From positions 1 to 5,714 of the forward strand of contig CANQZP010000076.1 of the NCBI GenBank assembly GCA_947628395.1: a stretch of 5,714 bases of DNA. The letters run 5' to 3'. The translations under genes and the position numbers were made by a program. Shown here piece by piece: positions 1-5,159 of this stretch. The notes beneath the pieces were generated by a model. That model searched no databases, was not told where the DNA came from, and saw only the letters and a list, made by a program, of their open reading frames with translations. This stretch comes from an uncultured Clostridia bacterium. GTDB taxonomy: Bacteria; Bacillota; Clostridia; TANB77; CAG-508. The first letter of the stretch is position 1, and each line of letters begins with the position of its first letter.

Positions 1-301
1 GTTTCTTTATCTGCTACATTCCATAATATCAATTTATCAATAGTTTCATAATTATGTACTACTATATCTCTCATTCCTGCAATATTTCTCCAAGGTATTT
101 CTTTATAATTTTGTTTAAACTCATTTGATAATCTCTTTACTAGCTCTCCTATTTGAGTAACTGGTGTAAGAATTGCATTTTGATATATGCTATTTTCTTC
201 AAAATTATTATAATCATTGCCAAAATGTTTTTTCGTATCTTCTATTATATTACAATGTTTTATAATGCTAATAATATCTTCTTTGTTCTCTCATCTATCA
301 T
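1..301 (-). pseudogene. HepT-like HEPN (DUF86) toxin, frameshifted near the start and cut by the left edge
   Basis: Read on the minus strand, 1 to about 284 encodes a HEPN-domain protein of the HepT/DUF86 type. Segments seen in order are KHCNIIEDTKKHFG, QIGELVKRLSNEF, EIPWRNIAGMRDIVVHNY and a C-terminal ILWNVADKE. RDIVVHNY is the R-x4-H-x-Y signature of HepT RNases, whose tyrosine is AMPylated by the MntA partner in the known systems. The frame has no usable start. Its first in-frame upstream stop is a TGA at about 291-293. The natural start, ATG at 299-301 preceded by GGGAG at 313-317, reads MIDER and then leaves the HEPN frame. One extra A near 284-289 would give MIDERNKEDII and join the two. 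The gene is therefore a frameshift mutant or contains a sequencing error. About 100 residues are visible, close to full family length. No MNT nucleotidyltransferase gene lies on the right, so a partner could only be beyond the left edge. Confidence 0.75.
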
Positions 302-328
302 ATTATCACTTTCTCCCATTTTTCATAT

Positions 329-358
329 ATTGTATCATATAGCTTATTATTTTTTCAA
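329..358 (-). promoter_or_regulatory. Possible sigma-A promoter of the HEPN gene
   Basis: On the minus strand TTGAAA (353-358) is followed after 18 nt by TACAAT (329-334), just upstream of the HEPN start. The same 13-bp -10 region, TATATGATACAAT, recurs upstream of the gene starting at 4924. In DNA this AT-rich a match can be chance. The rest of the spacer to 508 shows no gene and no other clear signal. Confidence 0.4.
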
Positions 359-508
359 TATTTTTTTATAGTTTTACTGTAATTTACTAAAATAGTTTAA
401 TATTTACTAGTCGTTATTAATAGTAATTGAGCAAAAGACATATAATATACAAAAATTTTATAAAATACTAATAAATCAACTCTTATAATTTACTAAGAGA
501 TAATTTGC

Positions 509-560
509 TTTAATACAAAAACCTCAGAAGTATTAAAACTTCTGAGGTTTTTGTATTAAA
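509..560 (-). terminator. Strong intrinsic terminator after yunB
   Basis: A perfect 23-bp stem (509-531 pairing with 538-560) closes a 6-nt loop and contains CCTCAGAAG/CTTCTGAGG and a T5 run in the descending arm. It begins 8 nt past the yunB stop codon and ends the sipL-yunB operon. Its symmetry means it could also stop plus-strand transcription. Confidence 0.9.
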
Positions 561-567
561 ATTTCGT

Positions 568-1239
568 TTAATTAATTACATCTAAGGCATTATTAGCATC
601 TATACTCTCTATTGTATAATTTGTTTCTGGAGTATTTCCAACTATTACAGTCTCTCCAAGTAAAACTTGATTCTTTATTTCTTTTTTCACACTACTTATA
701 GGAGTTGTTATATTAACCCCGCAAACTATATCCAAATAAATCCTATGTATAGATTGGTTGACACCTACAGAAAAAAACTCCGACCTTACATTCGTTTCAA
801 TATTTCCAGCAGAAACAATATTAATATCTAATTTAGGCCCGATTGATGATAAAATTTTAGTTCCTGTAAAAACACCTAAATTTATACTTATATGATTATT
901 CTCCTCTTCCTGAAAAGCTTTTTGAACATTAGATGTGATTTCAGATATTATTTTATTCATCACTACTATATTAGATTCTAAAAAACTAATATTACCATTA
1001 TTATCAGTCTGTATATTAATTAAATCTTCATAAGAATATTTATCCATCACTTTTTTAGTTTCATCATTAGTAATTTCAATTGCTAGAGTCTTAGCCTTAT
1101 ATTCACAATTTGTTATAAAAATCGGATAAATAATTTTTCTTACCAATATGCAAAATAGTAATACTAATAATAAAATCAGTATTACTATTTTTCTCTTTTT
1201 ATTCATCCTTATAAGTTTCCTAGAATAAATAATATCCAT
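568..1239 (-). CDS. yunB: Sporulation protein YunB
   Basis: This 223-residue protein matches the YunB family. In Bacillus subtilis YunB is a mother-cell (SigE) sporulation protein needed for normal spore formation; its biochemical role is unknown. It has a short basic N-terminus, one membrane segment at about residues 18-35 (ILILLLVLLFCILV), and then a long soluble domain. The family-like core includes SSIGPKLDINIVSAGNIETNVRSEF-type sequence around residues 130-155 and a C-terminal beta-rich part with ETVIVGNTPE. The single anchor suggests a membrane-attached domain facing the space between the forespore membranes (inference). The start at 1239 lies 3 nt after the stop of the upstream SPOCS-LysM gene. 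Its weak GGTG site overlaps that gene's end, so translation is probably coupled. An internal ATG at codon 12 has no better ribosome-binding site. A strong terminator follows. Confidence 0.87.
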   Translation of the reverse strand: MDIIYSRKLIRMNKKRKIVILILLLVLLFCILVRKIIYPIFITNCEYKAKTLAIEITNDETKKVMDKYSYEDLINIQTDNNGNISFLESNIVVMNKIISEITSNVQKAFQEEENNHISINLGVFTGTKILSSIGPKLDINIVSAGNIETNVRSEFFSVGVNQSIHRIYLDIVCGVNITTPISSVKKEIKNQVLLGETVIVGNTPETNYTIESIDANNALDVIN

Positions 1240-1242
1240 TTT

Positions 1243-2748
1243 CTACACCGCTCTTGGAATATATAATCTTTGACCAATATCAATTTGTTCTTCATTTTCT
1301 ATTTCATTTACCCTAGCAATTTCATTTACTGTACTTTTAAACTTTTTAGCAATTTTCCACAAAGAATCACCCTTCTGAACAAAGTAAATTATCATACTAT
1401 AACCATCTTCTTTTACATCTTCATTAACAGTTATATCATCAATTATTTTTACTCCCATTCCACTATTATTTGAACTTAAAACATTTATATCTATTCTAGA
1501 ATCAACAGTAGAATCTGGAAGAACAACAAAACTTCCCTCACTTGCAAGTTCTACTTTAATATCATCTCCTACATCTTCTGGTAAATCAAAATTAACAGTT
1601 AATTTTACTTCCTTAGTATTGATATTTGGGTTTTCAAAAGAACTATATAAATACATAACTGTTGCCTCTGCCTCAAATTTTATCATACCATTACTTTTAG
1701 TTTTATTTATTAAATCAACATTTGTACTCACATCATAAATTTGATTTATATTATCAATAAGAACCTTTTCAGATATAGAAGCAGTATTGATTATTTTTTC
1801 GTTTTCTGTCGATATATTGGCATTTTTAACAGAATAATCTATATTTTCTTTTAATCCATATATATCTTCTATCAAACTAACAGACTTATTTTCATATACA
1901 TCTACAAAAATATCAAAATCTATTTCAGTATATATTGAATGCTCTTCCTTAGAATTAGGCTTTACAAGCATATTTTTTATTCTAAAATTAGTATCACATA
2001 CATTATTTTCATCAACATTCATAACGTCTATAAATCCCATAACTGGAATATCCTGTTTGCAAGAACATACTCTATTATCTTCTGTTAAATACAAAGCATT
2101 TATATCACAATCAGCTTTTACTAAAACTTTGTTATAACTGATTTTATTCTCTACATTTTTTATATTAACATCAAATTTTAAAATCTCAGTTATCTCATCT
2201 GTATCATCTATTTTTAGATTTTCTTTAATTGAAGATTTAGTATTTCCATCCCCTATTAAGTTTTTAATCTGCATTTCCTTTTGCAATTTTTGAAGTCCTG
2301 AAACATTTTCTATATCCTTTAGCAATTCTACATTCACTTTTTTCATAGCTTTTATTTCTACATCTAATACAATTTTCAAATTAATTTTTCTCTCATTCAA
2401 AATCTTTACATCAATCTTTTTTATTTTTGTATTTTCTAATAAGTTACAATCATCTTCATTTACATCTGTATCAATAAGTTCAGAAAAAACGACCTCAGCA
2501 TTCAATGCCCTATTCTCGCCATTATCAGCCAAATAAGTAATATATAAATTAACACCTCCCTCTAATTTTGCCTTATTATTTATCATTTCTCTTTTTGTAA
2601 CATATACATTTCCATTTGGGCATAAAACACTAATAATATCTGGTTTTACATCTGGCAAAATATAATCTTGTTCCAAAGTAATATTTTTTCTTTTTACACA
2701 TAAACACTGCTTCATCGTCAAATTTTCTTTTATAATATCTAAATCCAT
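1243..2748 (-). CDS. sipL: SPOCS (DUF3794) and LysM protein, SipL-like spore morphogenetic factor
   Basis: This 501-residue protein has SPOCS/DUF3794 repeats and a C-terminal LysM domain. The first SPOCS unit carries EQDYILPDVKPDI at residues 26-38. A second spans roughly residues 175-290, and a third, more divergent, roughly 315-440. The LysM domain lies at about residues 455-498, with QKGDSLWKIAKKF at 458-470 and GQRLYIP at 492-498. In C. difficile, SipL has this layout and length (about 520 residues), binds the coat ATPase SpoIVA through its LysM domain and is needed to place the coat around the forespore. No signal peptide is visible, which fits action in the mother-cell cytosol at the forespore surface. 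The start has a consensus AAGGAGG nine nt upstream. yunB follows after 3 nt. No convincing SigE promoter is visible in the 79 nt to veg, so the gene may have a weak promoter of its own or rely on read-through. The symbol follows C. difficile usage and assumes orthology. Confidence 0.85.
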   Translation of the reverse strand: MDLDIIKENLTMKQCLCVKRKNITLEQDYILPDVKPDIISVLCPNGNVYVTKREMINNKAKLEGGVNLYITYLADNGENRALNAEVVFSELIDTDVNEDDCNLLENTKIKKIDVKILNERKINLKIVLDVEIKAMKKVNVELLKDIENVSGLQKLQKEMQIKNLIGDGNTKSSIKENLKIDDTDEITEILKFDVNIKNVENKISYNKVLVKADCDINALYLTEDNRVCSCKQDIPVMGFIDVMNVDENNVCDTNFRIKNMLVKPNSKEEHSIYTEIDFDIFVDVYENKSVSLIEDIYGLKENIDYSVKNANISTENEKIINTASISEKVLIDNINQIYDVSTNVDLINKTKSNGMIKFEAEATVMYLYSSFENPNINTKEVKLTVNFDLPEDVGDDIKVELASEGSFVVLPDSTVDSRIDINVLSSNNSGMGVKIIDDITVNEDVKEDGYSMIIYFVQKGDSLWKIAKKFKSTVNEIARVNEIENEEQIDIGQRLYIPRAV

Positions 2749-2795
2749 ATAGTTTATCCTCCTTTTAAACTCTTAATAAATCTATATTATAAAAG

Positions 2796-2829
2796 AAAAA
2801 AAAAATTCCTTTTTTCAAGGAATTTTTTT
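2796..2829 (-). terminator. Intrinsic terminator of veg
   Basis: A perfect 13-bp stem (2799-2811 with 2817-2829) has a 5-nt loop. On the minus strand it runs into about ten U residues (2796-2805). It overlaps the veg stop codon (2828-2830), so it acts directly at the end of translation and separates veg from the SPOCS-LysM gene. Confidence 0.85.
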
Positions 2830-3136
2830 AACCAACATATTCTTCAGTTCTATTTTTCTTAGAAATAATAGCTGGTGGCTCAAGTTTTGTAAATTGTTCT
2901 CCATCAAAAACTTGAACTTCTACAGATTTTGTAAAAATATCTGTATAATTATATGAACCTCTTCTTTCGTTTTCTTCAAATTTTACTCTAAAGTAACTAG
3001 GATAAACTTGCTCAATAATAGCTTCCTTTTCTAATGGCTTACTTCTCTTGCCTGGTGACTCCTTAACTATTATTTTCTGACCAATTTTTTCTTCCATATC
3101 CCTTTTTAGACTTGCAATATCAGACTTATAAATCAT
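2828..3136 (-). CDS. veg: Veg protein (DUF1021 family)
   Basis: This 102-residue protein resembles B. subtilis Veg (86 residues): SDIASLKRDMEEKIGQKI at the N-terminus, then PGKRSKPLEKEAIIEQVYPSYF and SYNYTDIFTKSVEVQVF. Veg is a small, highly expressed cytosolic protein implicated in biofilm matrix gene expression in B. subtilis. Its molecular activity is not settled. The start MIYKSD at 3136 is chosen over a longer frame open to 3196 for three reasons. The family begins there, AGGTGAT lies a few nt upstream, and the promoter (3168-3196) would otherwise fall inside the coding region. The C-terminus is about 16 residues longer than in B. subtilis (KLEPPAIISKKNRTEE). Veg next to yabG is a common arrangement in Bacilli and Clostridia. 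Confidence 0.9.
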   Translation of the reverse strand: MIYKSDIASLKRDMEEKIGQKIIVKESPGKRSKPLEKEAIIEQVYPSYFRVKFEENERRGSYNYTDIFTKSVEVQVFDGEQFTKLEPPAIISKKNRTEEYVG

Positions 3137-3167
3137 GTAATCACCTACTCCTAAATTTGATAAACAC

Positions 3168-3196
3168 AGTATATCATTTAGGACAGAATTTGTCAA
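3168..3196 (-). promoter_or_regulatory. Sigma-A promoter of veg
   Basis: On the minus strand a perfect TTGACA (3191-3196) is followed after exactly 17 nt by TATACT (3168-3173). That places the transcript start near 3161 and gives a leader of about 25 nt holding the ribosome-binding site. The B. subtilis veg promoter is a classic strong sigma-A promoter, so this agrees with family knowledge. The -35 box overlaps the end of the yabG terminator stem. Confidence 0.85.
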
Positions 3197-3247
3197 AAAG
3201 CTACAGTAAAGTCCATATTTCTATTTTCTTAGAAACTGTAGCTTTTT
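3195..3247 (-). terminator. Intrinsic terminator after yabG
   Basis: A perfect 13-bp stem, AAAAAGCTACAGT (3195-3207) with its complement (3235-3247), encloses a 27-nt loop that can itself fold further (TTTCT/AGAAA). On the minus strand the descending arm ends in U5. It lies about 80 nt past the yabG stop and touches the veg -35 box. Confidence 0.7.
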
Positions 3248-3259
3248 ATAGCTTTTTTG

Positions 3260-3284
3260 TTGTAATATTACATTTATATTACAA
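3260..3284. repeat. Short AT-rich inverted repeat downstream of yabG
   Basis: TTGTAATAT (3260-3268) and ATATTACAA (3276-3284) form a 9-bp stem with a 7-nt loop in the yabG 3' untranslated region. There is no U-tract, so it is not a terminator by itself. It may protect the transcript end or mean nothing. Confidence 0.4.
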
Positions 3285-3327
3285 TTATATTTCGTTTATA
3301 TTTCAGTTTGTGTTTTTGTCTTTTTGG

Positions 3328-3891
3328 TCATCTTTTTCCTTTTGCTTTAGTCCCTCCTACACCTATAATTCCATCTTTTAAGAAAGGTACTATATCGTGA
3401 ATTGTAATAAATTTATTTTTATCTGTTAATGCAACTCTACTTGCAACAATTAATGGATCTAAATAATCAATTAAAATCCTTCCTGGTGATGATGCAAAAT
3501 TTGCTCCTTCTGACATAATTGCTTCATAAAAGCTTTCACAAGCCCCAGCAAAAATAATAAAATCTTCTTCTGATTTATTCCATTTTCTTGCTTTTCTAAC
3601 AGTATTAACAAAATATCTGGAATTCTTATAATTATTCATATTATAGAATCCTTGTCCTTTTCTATACATTGAGTCATGCCCAGTTGCTACTAAAATATTA
3701 GGTTTATATTTATTTAACAAATCTAAAATAATTAAATCCTGTCTATTTTCTGGTATATTTTGAACAATAGCATTAAGATTCAAATCATTATAGAAATTAA
3801 AAGCTTTTCTACTATATTTTCTATCCCCATCTAAGTGAAGTATAACAGCATCGCTTGTATTACATTTTCTAGTATGTTTAAAAGTCTTCAT
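3328..3891 (-). CDS. yabG: Sporulation-specific protease YabG, lacking the N-terminal domain
   Basis: This 187-residue protein matches the catalytic part of YabG (MEROPS U57), a mother-cell protease that trims spore coat and cortex proteins. Its substrates include SpoIVA and SafA in B. subtilis and CspBA and pro-SleC in C. difficile. Visible landmarks are LHLDGD (18-23), ATGHDS (69-74), IIFAGACES (112-120, with Cys118 at the position of the cysteine essential in C. difficile) and ANFASSPGR (130-138). YabG is usually about 290 residues long. The N-terminal SH3/KOW-like domain (roughly 90 residues) is missing here, and the C-terminus stops a few residues early at GVGGTKAKGKR. The start has GGTGAT upstream and an in-frame TGA two codons before it. 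Only about 80 nt separate it from the spoIIID terminator, so no missing exon-like piece can fit. A SigK-type promoter directly precedes it. Protease core identity is firm; whether this short form is active is unknown. Confidence 0.88.
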   Translation of the reverse strand: MKTFKHTRKCNTSDAVILHLDGDRKYSRKAFNFYNDLNLNAIVQNIPENRQDLIILDLLNKYKPNILVATGHDSMYRKGQGFYNMNNYKNSRYFVNTVRKARKWNKSEEDFIIFAGACESFYEAIMSEGANFASSPGRILIDYLDPLIVASRVALTDKNKFITIHDIVPFLKDGIIGVGGTKAKGKR

Positions 3892-3892
3892 A

Positions 3893-3942
3893 AAATATCA
3901 CCTATAATAAAATATGAAGATTTATGTAATATGGTGATATTT
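3893..3942. repeat. 10-bp inverted repeat bracketing the yabG promoter
   Basis: AAATATCACC (3893-3902) and GGTGATATTT (3933-3942) are perfect inverted copies separated by 30 nt. On the minus strand one arm includes the promoter -35 element and the other is the yabG ribosome-binding site. Both arms would not be on the transcript made from that promoter, so any role would be at the DNA level or on read-through RNA from spoIIID. Confidence 0.6.
3908..3936 (-). promoter_or_regulatory. SigK-type promoter of yabG
   Basis: On the minus strand CACC (3933-3936) is followed after exactly 16 nt by CATATTTTA (3908-3916). This fits the SigK consensus MACM-N16-CATANNNTA with no mismatch. yabG is a SigK-regulon gene in B. 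subtilis. The predicted start of transcription is only about 10-12 nt before the ATG, so the leader is little more than the ribosome-binding site. SigE recognises a similar -10, so SigE control is not excluded. Confidence 0.7.
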
Positions 3943-3967
3943 ATGCTTTATCAAATAGGACATCTTC

Positions 3968-4015
3968 AAAAAATTTCAGACATGGGAACAAAAACTCTAT
4001 TCCCATGTCTGAAAT
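3968..4015 (-). terminator. Intrinsic terminator of spoIIID
   Basis: A perfect 16-bp stem with GACATGGGAA/TTCCCATGTC (3973-3988 with 4000-4015) and an 11-nt loop is followed on the minus strand by U6 (3968-3973). It lies about 20 nt past the spoIIID stop and makes spoIIID a single-gene unit separate from yabG. Confidence 0.9.
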
Positions 4016-4035
4016 CTATTTCTTACATAAGTTTG

Positions 4036-4305
4036 TTACCCTGCCTTATGCTGATTTTTTTCTATATACTTCATTTTTGTAGCCATTCCACCTCTAATAT
4101 GCCTCTCAGCTTTATTTTCATCAAGAATTTTCCTAACTTCTGTAGCTAATACTGGATTAATTTTTAATAATCGCTGACTTACATCTTTGTGCACTGTACT
4201 TTTACTAACACCAAACTTTTTCGCTGCCCCTCTAACTGTATCCTTTGAATCTATAATATAATGTGCTAGCTCAATAGCACGCTCTTCAATTGAAATACCC
4301 TTCAT
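4036..4305 (-). CDS. spoIIID: SpoIIID, mother-cell sporulation transcription regulator
   Basis: This 89-residue DNA-binding protein is close to the usual length of about 90. SpoIIID works in the mother cell after SigE, switching off part of the SigE regulon and, in Bacilli and C. difficile, promoting production of SigK. A helix-turn-helix is visible at residues 22-46, with TVRGAAKKFGVSKSTVHKDV at 23-42. A basic C-terminal tail containing RGGMATKMKY (71-80) follows; in B. subtilis the C-terminal basic region contributes to DNA contact. The start ATG has GGAGGGAG upstream at good spacing. The gene has its own terminator and two SpoIIID-box matches upstream. It sits directly before yabG, which bears a SigK-type promoter, so the order of genes mirrors the order of action. 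Confidence 0.95.
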   Translation of the reverse strand: MKGISIEERAIELAHYIIDSKDTVRGAAKKFGVSKSTVHKDVSQRLLKINPVLATEVRKILDENKAERHIRGGMATKMKYIEKNQHKAG

Positions 4306-4330
4306 TCTATAACTCCCTCCATATGATTAC

Positions 4331-4365
4331 ATTTGTTTAATACTATTCGTCTAGGAGTTGTCTTA
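4331..4365 (-). promoter_or_regulatory. Two SpoIIID-box matches upstream of spoIIID
   Basis: On the minus strand TTAAACAAAT (4331-4340) and TAAGACAACT (4356-4365) both fit the published SpoIIID consensus WWRRACARNY exactly. They have the same orientation and are 25 bp apart, roughly 25-60 bp before the start codon. SpoIIID autoregulates in B. subtilis, so autoregulation is the natural reading. The consensus is degenerate and chance matches are common in AT-rich DNA. No clear SigE promoter was identified beside them. Confidence 0.45.
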
Positions 4366-4545
4366 GAACAAAGATTATATTTTAATTTTCATTGCTTTTT
4401 ATCAACTTAAAAAATTGATTATAAGAGTCTTATTTAAAATATCTTCTTTTGACATTTTATTTATAAAAGTTTCTTCTAATAACTTTAATTTGCCTCACAA
4501 TCGATTCTGTGGCTTTTTTTATTTGTTTTTATATAATTTTAGGTC

Positions 4546-4585
4546 AAAAAAATAAAGCTCTAAGATTTTATTCTTAAAGCTTTAT
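4546..4585 (-). terminator. Intrinsic terminator overlapping a stop codon
   Basis: A 14-bp stem (4552-4565 with 4572-4585) has a 6-nt loop. The only mismatch in DNA becomes a G-U pair in minus-strand RNA, and U7 (4546-4552) follows. The stop codon of the pRiA4b-like gene (4574-4576) lies inside the stem. Between here and spoIIID (4306-4545) no convincing gene is visible. Confidence 0.8.
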
Positions 4586-4924
4586 ATCTTTTGCATCTTT
4601 TAATTCTTTATATCTTTTATCAGGATGGGGAATAATGTCTTCACCTTCAAACATACAACCATATTGTCCAATTCCAAAAAAACTTTCAGTATCATTGTAA
4701 TCTTTAAAATATTTATTATAATGTTCCAAATGATTTGTAATATAATTATCTAATTCATTTACTTCAAATTTATATAAATGGCTTCCTTGCATTTCAAATA
4801 ATGTCATTAATATATAAGCTAATCTTGCTACTGTTATATCATTCATTACTTGAAATTTTCTCCATATCTTTGGTTCATAATCTTGTAGTTCTGCATATAT
4901 TTGATATATTGATTTACTTGCCAT
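4574..4924 (-). CDS. pRiA4b ORF-3-like protein, N-terminal part only
   Basis: This 116-residue protein begins like plasmid pRiA4b ORF-3 family members. IYQIYAELQDYEPKIWRKFQV (residues 6-26) holds the family's P-x-IWR motif, and a helix with GSHLYKFEV (47-55) follows. An acidic stretch then leads to FEGEDIIPHPDKRYKELKDA. Family proteins usually continue for another 60 residues or more with a segment containing Y-D-F-G-D. Here translation stops at DIKL, two stop codons lie close together (TAA and, one codon later, TAA), and a terminator overlaps the first. The function of the family is unknown; it is found on plasmids, near insertion elements and in many bacterial genomes. AAGGAG lies eight nt before the ATG. 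A TACAAT element (4950-4955) could be its -10, but its -35 is poor. Confidence 0.7.
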   Translation of the reverse strand: MASKSIYQIYAELQDYEPKIWRKFQVMNDITVARLAYILMTLFEMQGSHLYKFEVNELDNYITNHLEHYNKYFKDYNDTESFFGIGQYGCMFEGEDIIPHPDKRYKELKDAKDIKL

Positions 4925-4970
4925 AATCTCATCTCCTTTATTTTAACCCATTGTATCATATATTGTAATA

Positions 4971-5014
4971 AAAATAAAGTAATGTACATAAATCAACTTG
5001 AATTACTTTATTTT
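4971..5014. repeat. 13-bp inverted repeat in the divergent intergenic region
   Basis: AAAATAAAGTAAT (4971-4983) and its exact complement (5002-5014) enclose 18 nt. It lies between a minus-strand gene starting at 4924 and a plus-strand promoter at 5046. It could be an operator for both, a leftover terminator, or AT-rich chance. The rest of 4925-5159 holds the promoters and leaders of the two divergent genes. Confidence 0.55.
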
Positions 5015-5045
5015 AAATTCTATTTAATTATAGAATACATAATAT

Positions 5046-5074
5046 TTGACTAAACAGTAAAAATGTCATATAAT
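5046..5074 (+). promoter_or_regulatory. Strong sigma-A promoter for the right-end gene
   Basis: TTGACT (5046-5051) is followed after exactly 17 nt by a perfect TATAAT (5069-5074). Transcription would start near 5081, giving a leader of about 78 nt before the GTG start. The leader contains CAC-ATTA-GTG (5111-5120) but no riboswitch could be recognised. Confidence 0.8.
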
Positions 5075-5159
5075 ATATATACATTTTTGTGGCATATGTT
5101 AGGGGTAAGTCACATTAGTGTATAGTTACAAAAAATAAATACTAAGGAGGTATATTCTA

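Noticed and set aside
153..371. Plus-strand open frame of 72 codons over the HEPN gene.
   Set aside because: It is antisense to the recognisable HEPN sequence and has a low-complexity, Ile/Phe-rich product typical of AT-rich shadow frames.
2749..2798. TATAAT-like box (2786-2791) as a promoter for the SPOCS-LysM gene.
   Set aside because: The only -35 candidate, TTGAAA, lies inside the veg terminator at a 21-nt spacing, which is too long, and no SigE-type CATA element is present.
3137..3196. Longer start for veg giving 20 extra N-terminal residues.
   Set aside because: The extension covers the TTGACA and TATACT promoter boxes and has no family match; the downstream ATG has a good ribosome-binding site.
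4306..4352. SigE-type promoter GAATAGT-N16-CATATGGA before spoIIID.
   Set aside because: It would start transcription within or just after the ribosome-binding site, and the -35 has a mismatch.
4402..4500. Short minus-strand frame with KLKLLEETF and MSKEDILNKTLIINFLS, reminiscent of Spo0E-like peptides.
   Set aside because: It lacks the S-x-x-L-D signature, has an upstream in-frame stop and no start for the longer version, and no convincing ribosome-binding site.
4490..4520. Possible plus-strand terminator (GCCTCACA, TGTGGC, T-run).
   Set aside because: The stem needs a bulge and has only a few pairs, and no plus-strand gene lies upstream.
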